From Meiothermus sp. Pnk-1 (lineage in GTDB: Bacteria; Deinococcota; Deinococci; Deinococcales; Thermaceae), in contig NZ_QKOB01000005.1 in the NCBI RefSeq assembly GCF_003226535.1, positions 1 through 64,000 of the forward strand: a stretch of DNA of 64,000 bases, given 5' to 3'. A model generated the notes under the pieces. It worked only from the letters and a program-made list of their open reading frames with translations, was not told where the DNA came from and made no database searches. How positions within the stretch are numbered: position 1 is the first letter of the stretch; the number at the start of each line of letters is the position of its first letter. The translations under genes and the position numbers were made by a program. This document shows, piece after piece, positions 29,796-42,489 of the stretch.

Positions 29796-29830
29796 TGACA
29801 TCCTCCCTGTTCTGAGGAACGAGGGTTCCG
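29796..29830 (-). mobile_element. Relic right end of an IS605-type element, inverted
   Basis: Read on the minus strand this stretch gives GGAACCCTCG, a loop, then GGGAGGATGTCA, matching the right-end consensus at 27390-27423 but in the opposite direction and with a decayed stem. No transposase sequence is recognisable beside it; the remainder of 29757-29944 holds no gene. Confidence 0.45.
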
Positions 29831-29944
29831 TAGAGGTGACGATATAACTCAGCGGCTGGGGGCGCGCTCTGGAGTTGATGCCTTGCGCGCCGAAAGGCTT
29901 TTGGACTCAACCCCAAGCCGTAAACTCGAAGCCAGGGGGTGAGT

Positions 29945-30187
29945 ATGGCCAGCTTGATTATTCGAAACCTCGACGAAACCACAAAGCAAGCCTTGCGGCT
30001 TCGCGCGGCGCAGCACGGCGTTTCGATGGAAGAGGAGGCGCGCCGCATCTTGCGGGCGGCGTTGGGAGTTACCCGCTATCCCGCGCGGCTTGGCAGCCAC
30101 CTGCGCGACCGTTTTCAGGCAGTTGCCGATGAGGATTTCCACCTTCCCGAACGGCACAGGCCACGCAAACCGCCGCAACTGGGATGA
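29945..30187 (+). CDS. FitA-like ribbon-helix-helix antitoxin
   Basis: 80 residues. The N-terminal MASLIIRNLDETTKQALRLRAAQHG is a ribbon-helix-helix DNA-binding domain, and ARRILRAAL the following helix, as in FitA/VapB antitoxins. A GGGGG box precedes the ATG at 29945. It is followed after six bases by its PIN-domain partner and probably represses the pair's promoter. Confidence 0.82.
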   Translation: MASLIIRNLDETTKQALRLRAAQHGVSMEEEARRILRAALGVTRYPARLGSHLRDRFQAVADEDFHLPERHRPRKPPQLG

Positions 30188-30193
30188 GCTCGC

Positions 30194-30622
30194 ATGATTT
30201 TGCTCGATACCAACGTGCTCTCCGAGTTCATGCGACCGCAGCCCTCGGCGCAAGTGGTTGCCTGGCTGGATGAGCAGCCCGCTGAAACGGTATGGGTCAG
30301 CGCCATCAGCCTCGCCGAGATTGAGCTGGGTCTGGCGCTCATGCCGAAAGACAAGCGGCAAATGGCACTGGCGCAAGCAGCTCAGGCGATGTTCGACGAA
30401 GATTTTGCTGGTCGCTGCTTGCCGTTCGATGAGGTCGCCGCTGTCCACTACGCGCGCATCGTAGCGGCGCGCATGTAAGCAGGCCGACCGATCAGCCTGG
30501 AGGATGCCCAAATCGCCGCGATCGCGCTGGCGCACGGCATGGTGTTGGCTACGCGCAACACCGCCGACTTTGAACGGATCGAGGGGCTTGATCTGGTCAA
30601 TCCTTGGGCAGGTGGTGCCTGA
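30194..30622 (+). pseudogene. FitB/VapC PIN-domain toxin with an in-frame stop
   Basis: The frame encodes a PIN ribonuclease of about 142 residues. Acidic residues are visible in LLDTNVLSE, SLAEIELG, EDAQIAAI and NTADFERI. A TAA codon at 30476-30478, after ARM, interrupts it; the same frame then continues AGRPISLEDAQ to a natural stop at 30620-30622 (LVNPWAGGA). The shortened product of 94 residues lacks two of the four catalytic acids and should be inactive. The antitoxin gene is intact. A single base change explains the break, so it looks recent. Confidence 0.8.
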
Positions 30623-30648
30623 GCATCTATGTGTTTTGGATGGCGGCG

Positions 30649-31863
30649 TTATAAGTGTCCCAACCCATTCCCCTCGAGCAACCCCCGCACCATCACCTTC
30701 TCCCCCCGCTTCACCGACTCCTCGGCGGCCACCCCCACCACCACACTCCAGAAGCCTTCCTCGGGCGTGGCGGCTGTAGAGGGCTGGCCGTCCATGGCCT
30801 CGATGAAGCGCAGGTGCTCGTAGTAGGTGGCTCCGCTGTGGCCGCTTTCTTCGATGAGGGCGGGGTAGCTGGGGGTCATGGTGCGGGAGGTGCGGTCGGG
30901 GAGGGCAATGACCTCGAGGTAGTTCTCCCACTTGGAGTAGGCCTGGCCGTTGACGCCCTCACTGGCCTTGAGGCGGCCCTCGTCGCCGCAGATGACGATC
31001 TCCTCGTAGACCATGGGGGCAAACATGCACAAATTAAAGTTGGCCCGCACTCCGTTTTCGTACTCCACGATCACGAAGGCGTTGTCCAGGATGTCCGAGC
31101 GTTCGCCGCCGTACTCGAAGTCCTTGAAGTTGACGGCCTGGCTCCCCGAGGCATACACCATCACCGGGCGCGAGGCGGCGAAGAGATTAAAGAGGTCGAA
31201 GTAGTGGCAACACTTTTCCACCAGCGTGCCGCCCGAGTACTTGGAGAACTTGTTCCACTGCCGCACCTTGTCCAAGAAGGGCTCGCGGTGCTCCAGGATG
31301 CTGATGGTCTTGATCTCGCCCAGGCTGCGCCGCACCTTGGCCTCGTGGATGGCCTCGACGTAGATGGGCTTGTAGCGGTACTGCAGGCCAATCTGTAGCA
31401 CCTTGGGGTAGCTTTGCGCCATCTGCCAGATCTCGTAGGCGTCGCGGATGTTGGTGGCCATGGGCTTTTCCAGCAGGATGTGCTTGCCCGAGCGCACCGC
31501 CACCTTGAGCACCTCGAGGTGGGTGTGGTTGGGGGTGCAGATGATCAGGGCGTCGGCGGCGGGGTCGTTGCAGGCGGCTTCGAGGCTGTCGTAGACCACT
31601 AACGGCTCCGCGGAGAACTCGGCCTTGACCCGGCGGGCGCCCTCGACGCTGGTGGGGTTGGGGTCGTAGACCCCGTGGACGGTGCAGCGGCCCTCTAGCA
31701 TCGTCACCCGGATGTGCTCCTGGCCGTTGACCCCTACCCCGATGACGTTGAAGCGGTACTTGAGGGGGCCGGGGTCCATGAGGAAGCGGTCTTCCTTGGG
31801 CACGTAGGCGAACTTCGGCACCAGCGCGTGGAGGCGATTGGCGAACTCCTTGTTTCTCTTCAT
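30649..31863 (-). CDS. Gfo/Idh/MocA-family oxidoreductase
   Basis: 404 residues. N-terminal Rossmann region (FNVIGVGVNGQEH) and the family's LLEKPMA motif carrying the catalytic Lys are visible, with the usual H in the EKCCHYFDL segment. Members use NAD(P) to oxidise or reduce sugars and cyclitols; the substrate cannot be told. The ATG at 31861-31863 is chosen because a TATAAT box lies six bases before it, giving a leaderless message. Alone in its transcription unit, convergent with the FitB relic. Confidence 0.9.
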   Translation of the reverse strand: MKRNKEFANRLHALVPKFAYVPKEDRFLMDPGPLKYRFNVIGVGVNGQEHIRVTMLEGRCTVHGVYDPNPTSVEGARRVKAEFSAEPLVVYDSLEAACNDPAADALIICTPNHTHLEVLKVAVRSGKHILLEKPMATNIRDAYEIWQMAQSYPKVLQIGLQYRYKPIYVEAIHEAKVRRSLGEIKTISILEHREPFLDKVRQWNKFSKYSGGTLVEKCCHYFDLFNLFAASRPVMVYASGSQAVNFKDFEYGGERSDILDNAFVIVEYENGVRANFNLCMFAPMVYEEIVICGDEGRLKASEGVNGQAYSKWENYLEVIALPDRTSRTMTPSYPALIEESGHSGATYYEHLRFIEAMDGQPSTAATPEEGFWSVVVGVAAEESVKRGEKVMVRGLLEGNGLGHL

Positions 31864-31869
31864 GACGAG

Positions 31870-31898
31870 ATTATAAATCTTAGATTCAAAAATCCCAA
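31870..31898 (-). promoter_or_regulatory. Leaderless promoter of the Gfo/Idh gene
   Basis: On the minus strand TTGGGA (31893-31898), a 17-base spacer, then a perfect TATAAT (31870-31875), then six bases and the ATG. Transcription would start at or next to the A of the start codon, as commonly reported for Deinococcus-Thermus genes. There is no ribosome-binding site. Confidence 0.8.
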
Positions 31899-31960
31899 CG
31901 CGCAAAGATAAATCTCCCCCCTCTAGGCTTTGGGAGAGCGCTGGGAGGGAGAGAAAAGCG

Positions 31961-32455
31961 CTAAGCTATCCCCAGGGTCGACCGAATCTCGTCCAGGGTA
32001 TCCTTCTCGGCTTGGGAGACCTGCTCGCCGCCGATGCCCAGGAAGCCCCCCTCCTTGGCGGCCCGGGCCACCCGCTCGGCCACACTGACCACGTACTGCT
32101 GGTAGGCGGAGACGTCCTCGGGGGTGGCCTTGGTCTGGACGATCCAGAAAGCGCTGCGCAAGCGCTCGAGCATGGCCTTCTTGGCCTCCTCGAAGGACTT
32201 GAAGCGCTGGCCGTCGCGTGGATGCGCCTCTGGCTGCTCTTCCTGCTTGGCGTCGAGGCTGGCGGCGATAGCCTGGAGAAGCGGTGCGCTCGAGGCCCGG
32301 GCCAGCTCCTTCATGGCGTTTACGGTGGCGATCCCCTCGGCGATGATCCCGGTAAGGCCGGAGGGGGCCGCGGCCAAGATCGCTGCTGCCGCCGCCGCGG
32401 GGCCGCTCAGCACCTTGTCCCATTCTTCCGGGGTGAAGTTATCCCTGATGTGCAT
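31961..32455 (-). CDS. Uncharacterised helical protein
   Basis: 164 residues, a conserved-looking protein I cannot assign. It has an Ala-rich stretch (GPAAAAAAILAAAPSGLTG, about residues 18-36) that might be a membrane-associating or helical hairpin segment, a charged middle, and a helical C-terminal part including GGFLGIGGEQVSQAEKDTLDEI. A GGAGG box precedes the ATG. Divergent from glpK. No catalytic motif is seen. Confidence 0.75.
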   Translation of the reverse strand: MHIRDNFTPEEWDKVLSGPAAAAAAILAAAPSGLTGIIAEGIATVNAMKELARASSAPLLQAIAASLDAKQEEQPEAHPRDGQRFKSFEEAKKAMLERLRSAFWIVQTKATPEDVSAYQQYVVSVAERVARAAKEGGFLGIGGEQVSQAEKDTLDEIRSTLGIA

Positions 32456-32556
32456 GTTGACCTCCGGGTTCTAGCCTGGCATATTCCGCTCGGGGTGGAT
32501 GTGGGGAGACTAATGCCCCCGACAACCGGTAAAATCAGGCGGATTCAGGAGGTCTC

Positions 32557-34044
<1,488 letters not shown>

Positions 34045-34098
34045 CTTAACATCCACCTTCATGCCCTCATCGCCGATAATCGGGGGCGGAGGTCCATT

Positions 34099-34449
34099 AT
34101 GGCAAGCCCAATTCAGGAGATGCTCGAGAAAGCCCGGCAGGTAGCCGAGGGGGCCCTCAAGGAGGCCGAGGCCCGTTTCAACGAGGTCAAGGCCAACCTC
34201 GACCGGGACAAAGACGGGGTACCCGATGCCCTCAAGGAGCTGATGGAGCAGGCCCGCGAGGCTGCGGAGAAGGCCAGGGCTAAGCTGGACGAGATCAAGG
34301 TCGGCCTGGACAAGGATAGCGACGGCATCCCCGACCGGCTCGAGCGGCTTTCCGAAGGGGTCAAGCAGGCTGCCGAAGCCGCCAGGGCCAAGGCCGAGGA
34401 ACTGGCCAAAGCCGTCCGCGAGCGTATGGGCGGGAACAGACCGGGCTAA
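34099..34449 (+). CDS. Helical protein with two DxDxDG calcium-type loops
   Basis: 116 residues built of two tandem units. Each has a charged helix followed by an acidic loop: LDRDKDGVPDAL (about residues 34-45) and LDKDSDGIPDRL (about 74-85). These resemble thrombospondin type 3 or EF-hand-like calcium loops. The flanking helices are rich in Ala, Glu and Lys with coiled-coil or LEA-like periodicity. There is no signal peptide. A GGAGG box and a GATAAT element precede the ATG. I know no characterised homologue; Ca2+ binding is inferred from the loops. Confidence 0.8.
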   Translation: MASPIQEMLEKARQVAEGALKEAEARFNEVKANLDRDKDGVPDALKELMEQAREAAEKARAKLDEIKVGLDKDSDGIPDRLERLSEGVKQAAEAARAKAEELAKAVRERMGGNRPG

Positions 34450-34451
34450 CG

Positions 34452-34679
34452 ATGGAAACCGGACGCTGGCTGATGGTCTTGGGGGGGCTGCTGCTTTTGC
34501 TGGGGCTGCTGTGGACCTACGCCCCAAAGCTTTTGGGCTGGTTCGGCCACCTGCCGGGGGACATCCGCCTCGAGCGCGATGGCTTTCGGCTTTACTTCCC
34601 CCTCGCCTCGACGCTGTTGCTGAGCCTGGCGCTGAGCCTCCTGCTCAACCTGTTGGCCCGCTGGTTTCGCGGCCAGTGA
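34452..34679 (+). CDS. DUF2905 small membrane protein
   Basis: 75 residues with two membrane segments (about 7-27 and 50-68) and the LPGDIRLERDGFRLYFPLAS segment between them, diagnostic for DUF2905. Function is unknown. It starts two bases after the preceding stop, so the two genes are probably cotranscribed. The 132 bases that follow hold no gene. Confidence 0.85.
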   Translation: METGRWLMVLGGLLLLLGLLWTYAPKLLGWFGHLPGDIRLERDGFRLYFPLASTLLLSLALSLLLNLLARWFRGQ

Positions 34680-34811
34680 GCGGCCCCCGGGGATGCGCGA
34701 GCGCATGCTCTGGGCGGCGGAGCGTTCGGATTAGGGACTTGCGGGCGTTGAGCAGTCGTGCCGGGGGAGGAGAGGGGAGCTTTTCCAAGGGCGGGTGGCC
34801 TTCGTGGCCGC

Positions 34812-36194
34812 TCAGTTGAGCGTTCGCCCGCTAAGCATCGTTCGGGCTCGCTCTATGTAGCCGTGTAGGGTGTCGCGCCACTCGTCGGATTCGGCCAGAA
34901 GGGGCAACAGGGCCTCAGCCCGGGCCACGATCTCCTGTGGGCGCACGAAGCCCATCTGGGCCAGCACGTCCACCACCATCTCGTTGGCGCTTATCCACTC
35001 CCGGCTGCCCTCGGGGGCCTCCTGGGCGGCAGCCTCGTAGTGCTCGAGGGCCTCCTCCAGGTTCAAGAGGTCATAGGCTAGGTGGCCCAGGATCAGGTGA
35101 CCGGCGGGGGCAGCCTCGAGCTCAATGGCCTGCTGAGCGGCTTGGCGGGCCTCGTCGTAACGGTTTTGACGATAGAGGGTTTCGGCGAGGTCACCCCAGG
35201 CTTCGCCCAAGTAGGCGTACTCGGGGTCGCGCACCACCTCGCGCAGATAGGCTTCGGCGGCGGCGGCATCGCCCCCCTCCAGGGAGGCTACCCCCAGCTC
35301 GTGCAGCGCATAGGTGCGGTCGGTGTCCTCGGCGCGGGCGGCAGCCTCGCGGAAGGCCTCTATGGCGGCTTGGTACTGCCCCAGCTGCATCAGCGCCTGG
35401 CCCTGTACCAGCGGGGTGCCGTGGGCGGGCTCGGCGCCCTGTTTTTCCAGCTCGAGGGCCTGGGCGATGGCCTCCAGAGCCCGGTTAGGGTTGCCCAGGA
35501 GCAGATGGGCCCGGGCCTCCAGGTAGGCTCGGGTGGCGGCGTCTTCGGGGTCTTCCAGCCCAGGATCGCTCAGGGTTTCACCGGCCTCGCCCAGCATTTC
35601 AAGCGCTTTCTCCCCCTCTCCCGCCTCCACGAACATCGCTGCGGCATCGAGCAGGTTCCAGTAGCGCTCGAGGCCCATCGCCCCGCGGGCGGCTTCCCGG
35701 TAGGCCAGGGCGGCTTCTCCCAGCTGGCCGAGCCGCTCATAGGCCTTCCCCCGCAAGGCGTGGGCTCGCCAGGCGAGAAAGTCGGGGAGGCGGGGTTGAT
35801 GGGGGGAGAACAGCCGCTCAAGAACCCCCAGGGCTTCTTCGGGTAGACCCAGATAGAGCAGGGCTTGGGCCTGGTGGTACTGGGCTTGGGGGTCGTCGCT
35901 TTCGATCCATAGGGATTTGACTTCTCCCTCAGAGGCTCCTTCCAGCGCCCGCAACTCGGCCAGAAGGGCCCGGTAGCGAGGGTGAAGCTCGAGGTCGGGG
36001 TAGGCTTCGCGGCCCTCCTCCAGGGCGCGGTAAGCCCCCTCGAGCCCGCCCTCGCCGTAGAGGGTGTAAGCCTCCGCCAAGAGCAGCGAGGCCTCCTTGG
36101 CCGCCTCCCCTTGGGCAAAGGTCAAAGCGCGCACCAACATCTCAAATGCGGTGTCGTAATCTCCCTGGTGTAGTGCTTCCAGCACCCGCTGCAT
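34812..36194 (-). CDS. TPR-repeat protein
   Basis: 460 residues composed almost wholly of tetratricopeptide-like repeats (for example YHQAQALLYLGLPEEALGVL, and ILGHLAYDLLNLEEALEHYE). No catalytic or membrane domain is visible. TPR proteins mediate protein contacts; the partner is unknown. The ATG at 36192-36194 is preferred: a TATTCT box lies seven bases before it and the longer frame upstream has no repeat character. Divergent from ftsH. Confidence 0.85.
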   Translation of the reverse strand: MQRVLEALHQGDYDTAFEMLVRALTFAQGEAAKEASLLLAEAYTLYGEGGLEGAYRALEEGREAYPDLELHPRYRALLAELRALEGASEGEVKSLWIESDDPQAQYHQAQALLYLGLPEEALGVLERLFSPHQPRLPDFLAWRAHALRGKAYERLGQLGEAALAYREAARGAMGLERYWNLLDAAAMFVEAGEGEKALEMLGEAGETLSDPGLEDPEDAATRAYLEARAHLLLGNPNRALEAIAQALELEKQGAEPAHGTPLVQGQALMQLGQYQAAIEAFREAAARAEDTDRTYALHELGVASLEGGDAAAAEAYLREVVRDPEYAYLGEAWGDLAETLYRQNRYDEARQAAQQAIELEAAPAGHLILGHLAYDLLNLEEALEHYEAAAQEAPEGSREWISANEMVVDVLAQMGFVRPQEIVARAEALLPLLAESDEWRDTLHGYIERARTMLSGRTLN

Positions 36195-36364
36195 CCGAGC
36201 GAGAATACCACAGTGCGCTGCATCGCACCGTCGCCCAACGCCCAACGTAAGTAGGCCCGGGGGCGTGGCGCGGGCCGTTATCCTTCCTGGCACCCAATCC
36301 TCATCCGTTGGTGAGTTACCATACAGGTGTGCCCTGAGCGGGCGATTTGGGGCGAATGTCCTAC

Positions 36365-36416
36365 TTTGGGCTAGCGCACCAACGGGGTGTTTGATTTGAG
36401 CTAGCTTTAGCCCAAA
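36365..36416 (+). promoter_or_regulatory. Inverted repeat in the ftsH leader
   Basis: TTTGGGCTA (36365-36373) and its exact complement TAGCCCAAA (36408-36416) flank a 34-base loop and end five bases before the ftsH ribosome-binding site (GAGGAGG). CTAGC words just inside extend pairing partially. A hairpin here could control ftsH translation. The rest of 36208-36364 holds no gene or clear promoter. Confidence 0.5.
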
Positions 36417-36436
36417 GGGGTTGAGGAGGTATAAGG

Positions 36437-38299
36437 TTGCCAACACGCATCAATCCATGGACCTTGGTAATCCTGGTTATCGCCGGATATTGGTTGTTCA
36501 CCCTGTTTTCCGGCGGCAACCAGCCCACCGTCTCCTATAGCGATTTCAGGAAATACGTTAGCGAGGGCAAGATCGCGCGGGTGATCCTGGAGGAGAACCG
36601 CATCACCGGGGTGTTCAAGGTTCCCGAGCGCATCTCTACCAACGGCGGAAGCTCTACGGTGTCTCGCTTCAGCCTACCCACCTTGCCCAGCAGCGTTCGG
36701 GATGACGAGCTCATTCCGCTTTTGCAACAGAACAACGTCGAGGTGATCACCCGCGCCCCCTCGATCTGGCCCCAGGTGATCGGGATCTTCGCCCCGGTGG
36801 TCCTGCTGATGGCCTTCTTTTGGTTCTTCTTCATGCGCTCGCAAGGGGGGGCCGGGCAGGTGATGCAGTTTGGCCAAAGCCGGGCCCGGCAGTACGGCAA
36901 GGAGCGGCGGGTCTCCACCACCTTCAAGGACGTGGCCGGACACACCGAGGCCAAGCGCGAGCTGATGGAGGTCGTAGACTTCCTCAAGAACCCTCAGAAG
37001 TACATCAGCATCGGGGCCGAGATCCCCAAGGGGGTGCTCTTGGTGGGGCCTCCCGGGACCGGCAAAACCCTCCTCTCGCGGGCCATCGCCGGAGAGGCAG
37101 GGGTGCCTTTCTTCTCGGTCTCGGCCTCGGAGTTCATGGAGATGTTCGTGGGGGTGGGGGCCAGCCGGGTGCGCTCGCTCTTCGAGGAGGCTCGGCGCAA
37201 CGCCCCGGCCATCATCTTCATCGACGAGTTGGACTCCATCGGGCGCAAGCGCGGGGCGGGGATCGGCGGTGGGCACGACGAACGCGAACAGACCCTCAAC
37301 CAGATCCTCTCCGAGATGGACGGCTTCGAAAAGGACACCAGCGTGATCGTGCTGGCCGCGACCAACCGCCCGGACATCCTGGATCCGGCGCTGTTGCGCC
37401 CCGGGCGCTTCGACCGCGAGGTGGTGATCGGCCTGCCCACCATGGAGGAGCGCAAGGAGATCCTGCTGGTCCACATGCGGGGCAAGCCCATCGCCTCGGA
37501 CGTGGAGGTGGCCGAACTGGCCCAGATCACCCCGGGGATGAGCGGCGCCGACCTCAAAAACCTGGTGAACGAAGCCGCGCTACAAGCGGCCCGCGAGGGG
37601 TACAACCAGATCCATATGAGCCACTTCCGCACCGCGCTGGACAAGATCATGCTGGGCCTCGAGCGCGGCACGCTCAAGCTCTCCGAGGCCGAGAAGCGGG
37701 CGGTGGCCTACCACGAGGCTGGCCACGCCGTCGCGGGCGAGGTGCTCCCCTACGCCGACAAGACCGAGAAGGTCTCCATCGTGCCGCGCGGGATGTCCTT
37801 GGGGGTGCGCTGGAGCAAGCCCGAGGAGCGGGTGCTGATGAGCAAGGAACACCTCGAGGACACCTTGGCCATGACCCTGGCGGGCCGCGCCGCTGAGGAG
37901 ATCTTTACCGGCACCATCACTACCGGGGCGGCCAACGACTTCAAGCAAGCCACCCAGATGGCCAAGCAGATGGTGCTGGACTGGGGCATGGGGGAGCACT
38001 TCAAAAACGTGGCCTGGGGCTCCAACAGCGGCCCTATCTTTTTGGGCGAGGAAATCGCCAAGAAGCAGGACCACTCCGAGGAGACCGCCCGCCTCATCGA
38101 CGAGGACATCCGCAAGATTCTCGACGACGCCTACGCCAAGGCCAAAAAGGTGCTCTCCGACCACGCCCCCGCCATGCACAAGATCGCCGAGGAACTCCTC
38201 ACCCACGAGACCATCCTGGGCAACCGGGTGCGGGAGATCCTGGCCGAGGCCAAGGCTTTGCAGCCCGTGGCCACGCCGACCCAGGCCCCTGAGGCGTAG
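36437..38299 (+). CDS. ftsH: ATP-dependent zinc metalloprotease FtsH
   Basis: 620 residues. Two membrane helices (about 8-25 and 112-134) flank the periplasmic domain. The AAA module follows, with Walker A GPPGTGKT (near 204), Walker [16 protein letters not shown] and the arginine-finger region [17 protein letters not shown]. The peptidase domain carries the zinc motif HEAGH near 425. It degrades misfolded membrane proteins and some regulators. The start is a TTG with AGGAGG upstream; no ATG is better placed. A strong terminator follows. Confidence 0.97.
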   Translation: MPTRINPWTLVILVIAGYWLFTLFSGGNQPTVSYSDFRKYVSEGKIARVILEENRITGVFKVPERISTNGGSSTVSRFSLPTLPSSVRDDELIPLLQQNNVEVITRAPSIWPQVIGIFAPVVLLMAFFWFFFMRSQGGAGQVMQFGQSRARQYGKERRVSTTFKDVAGHTEAKRELMEVVDFLKNPQKYISIGAEIPKGVLLVGPPGTGKTLLSRAIAGEAGVPFFSVSASEFMEMFVGVGASRVRSLFEEARRNAPAIIFIDELDSIGRKRGAGIGGGHDEREQTLNQILSEMDGFEKDTSVIVLAATNRPDILDPALLRPGRFDREVVIGLPTMEERKEILLVHMRGKPIASDVEVAELAQITPGMSGADLKNLVNEAALQAAREGYNQIHMSHFRTALDKIMLGLERGTLKLSEAEKRAVAYHEAGHAVAGEVLPYADKTEKVSIVPRGMSLGVRWSKPEERVLMSKEHLEDTLAMTLAGRAAEEIFTGTITTGAANDFKQATQMAKQMVLDWGMGEHFKNVAWGSNSGPIFLGEEIAKKQDHSEETARLIDEDIRKILDDAYAKAKKVLSDHAPAMHKIAEELLTHETILGNRVREILAEAKALQPVATPTQAPEA

Positions 38300-38317
38300 G
38301 GCTCTGTCCGCCGCCGA

Positions 38318-38341
38318 GGCCGCCCGACAGGGCGGCCTTTT
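38318..38341 (+). terminator. Rho-independent terminator after ftsH
   Basis: GGCCGCCC-GACA-GGGCGGCC, a perfect 8-bp stem with a 4-base loop, followed directly by TTTT. It stands 18 bases after the ftsH stop and ends ftsH transcription before the convergent ddl gene. Confidence 0.85.
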
Positions 38342-38398
38342 CCATCCCCGTCGGAACGCTACCCCGCCCTGTTGGGAGCTCCCAGGCCCGCGCCCGGC

Positions 38399-40322
<1,924 letters not shown>

Positions 40323-40927
40323 AGCGCTGCTGGGCTGCCTGGAAGCCCTCCGCCACCCAGACCTTGACCCCTTCCGCGGCGGCCTCGAGCACCCGCTCTA
40401 ACACCGGCAGCTGATCGGGCCGAAAGCCACTCAAGACCCAGCTCGCTCCCTCCTCCGGGCGTTTAGGTTTGCCGATGCCGATCCTGAGACGATGAAAGCC
40501 GGAGGAGCCCAGGGCCTGGGTGATGGACTCGAGGCCGTAATTCCCGGCGTTCCCGCCCCCGCTTTTGAAGCGGAGCTTCCCCAAGGGCAGATCCAGCTCG
40601 TCGTGGACGACCAGGATGCGCTCCTGCGGGATCTTGTAAAAGCGGGCGAAAGGGGCCACCGCCCTGCCGGTGGCGTTGTAGTAGGTGAGGGGCTTCATGA
40701 CCCAGCCTCTCTCGCCCCCTAGGCTAAGCTCGGCGATCCCCGCCTCCCCCTGGATACGGAACTCGAGGCCCAGCCGATCCAGCACCCGCCAGCCCACGTT
40801 GTGCTTGCTGCTTAGGTACTGCGCCCCGGGGTTGCCCTGTCCGACGACTAAAAAACCCATGGCTCATCCATAGAAAAACGCCGATGGCCGCGGTAGGCCA
40901 TCAGCCGTAGGCCACGATCTGCCGGCC

Positions 40928-41545
40928 CTACTCTTCTTCGGCCTTGCCCTTCTTGATCACCTCGGGTTCGGCGGCGGCAGGGGCCGCAGCTTCGGCGGCC
41001 AACTTCTCGGCGTCCTCGGGCGGCACGATGGTCACCACGGTGGAGTCGCCCCGCATATTGAGCTTGACCCCTTCGGGCAGCTTGAGATCGGAGAGGTGAA
41101 GGCTATCCCCGATGCCCAAACCGCTCACGTCTACCTCGATGAAATCGGGGATGTTGCGGGGGGAAACCTTTACTTCGACGTCGCGCAACACGGTGTCCAT
41201 CACCCCACCTAGCCGCACGCCCTGAGGGGTGCCCACGAATTTCAGCGGCACGTACATCGCCACCGGCTCATCGGAGAGGGCATAAAAATCCACATGGGCC
41301 GGGCGGCGCTTGCGCTTGTCGAGGTTGACCTGCCGCACCAGCACGTCTTGGGTTTGGCCCTCGAGCTCGAGGGTGATCACGTGGTGGATGGAGGCTTGAC
41401 GGAAGACCTTGTCGAACTCACCGAGGTCCACGTAGACCTTTTTGTTGATCTGCTTGTTGTAAAGTATGCCGGGGATTTTGCCCGAATCCCGCAGCCGCTC
41501 GGGGTTTTCGCTTTCGCGGTAATAGGCTTTGAGCCGGTATTCCAT
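40928..41545 (-). CDS. rplY: 50S ribosomal protein L25 (TL5/Ctc type)
   Basis: 205 residues, the two-domain TL5/Ctc form found in Thermus: an N-terminal 5S-rRNA-binding domain (MEYRLKAYYRE ... KIPGILYNK) and a C-terminal beta domain (KVSPRNIPDFIEVDVSGL), ending in an Ala/Lys/Glu-rich tail. The ATG at 41543-41545 has AAGGAG upstream. An upstream TAAACT element may be its -10. The longer frame upstream is not expected in this family. Confidence 0.96.
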   Translation of the reverse strand: MEYRLKAYYRESENPERLRDSGKIPGILYNKQINKKVYVDLGEFDKVFRQASIHHVITLELEGQTQDVLVRQVNLDKRKRRPAHVDFYALSDEPVAMYVPLKFVGTPQGVRLGGVMDTVLRDVEVKVSPRNIPDFIEVDVSGLGIGDSLHLSDLKLPEGVKLNMRGDSTVVTIVPPEDAEKLAAEAAAPAAAEPEVIKKGKAEEE

Positions 41546-41694
41546 ACACCTTCTCCTTGGTTGGGTGCCGGGCGGGGGTCGCCCAAACACAAGCCTTCCG
41601 AGTTTACCACACGGCTGGGGAAGAAGGAAGGGTGAGATTCGGCGAGTTGGGGAAGACCGCGGCCTCAGCGGGGGATTTGGAGGCCCCCGCCCGT

Positions 41695-42489
41695 TCATAG
41701 CCAAGAGCGCAGCCGGCGCACCGAGGCCGGCAGGACTTGTTCAGCGGGGCCGCTCAGGCGGCATTCAAAAGCCATAAAGCCATCAAAACCGATCTCCCGC
41801 AAGGCGGTGAAGACCGAGGCGAAATCGCTGTGGCCAGCGCCGGGCTCGAGGCGGTTCGAATCGGCCAGATGGACGTGGGCGAGGTATCGGCCCGCCTTTC
41901 GGATCGAGCGGGGAAGCTGGGCTTCCTCGATGTTCATGTGATAGAGGTCGGCGATCACCTTGACCGATTCCAAGCCGGTTTCCTGGCAGTAAGCCGCGGC
42001 CTGCTCGAGGGTGTTGACCATGTGATCCTCGTAGCGGTTCAAAGGCTCGAGGAAGAGGGTGGTGCCCACCTTTTTGGCGTATTCGCCCAGGGTGCGCAGG
42101 GCCTCGAGCAGGATGCGGTGATCCTCCTCCGCGCCGCGCGGGGGCTCAAAGGGGGGCAAGCGCTTGGAGAAGATGCCGTAGGCGGCGGGCGTGACCACCC
42201 CGCGCGCCCCGATCTGGGGGGCGGTCTCGAGCAGGAACTTCATCCGCTCGAGGGCCTCCCGGCGCTTCTCCGGGTCGAACTCCCCGATAAACGGCCCGCC
42301 CGCCAGACAGATCGAGGACAGCACCACGCCGGACCGGGCGGCTTCTCGTAGCTCGGGCAAGCGCCCGCCGAACTCGCCGCGGCTCTTGGCCAGGATCTCG
42401 ATCCCCTCAAAGCCCGCGCTCTGGGCGAAGGCCCACTTCTCGAGCAGGCTGCCTCCGGGCAAAAGGTGTTCCTGGGCGGCCAACTTCAC
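41695..42489 (-). CDS. Sugar phosphate isomerase/epimerase (TIM barrel)
   Basis: 264 residues of the AP-endonuclease-2-type TIM-barrel family that includes ketose 3-epimerases. Metal-binding and catalytic residues are in LEPLNRYEDH, DLYHMNIEE, HVHLADSNRLEPGAGH and the late FECRL. It is the last gene of the LacI-controlled carbohydrate operon and overlaps the dehydrogenase gene by four bases. With that dehydrogenase it may act by an oxidation-epimerisation scheme on a released sugar; inferred. Confidence 0.88.
   Translation of the reverse strand: MKLAAQEHLLPGGSLLEKWAFAQSAGFEGIEILAKSRGEFGGRLPELREAARSGVVLSSICLAGGPFIGEFDPEKRREALERMKFLLETAPQIGARGVVTPAAYGIFSKRLPPFEPPRGAEEDHRILLEALRTLGEYAKKVGTTLFLEPLNRYEDHMVNTLEQAAAYCQETGLESVKVIADLYHMNIEEAQLPRSIRKAGRYLAHVHLADSNRLEPGAGHSDFASVFTALREIGFDGFMAFECRLSGPAEQVLPASVRRLRSWL

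Noticed and set aside
34680-34811. Possible small gene between the DUF2905 and TPR genes
   Set aside because: No frame with a start, ribosome-binding site and plausible composition was found.
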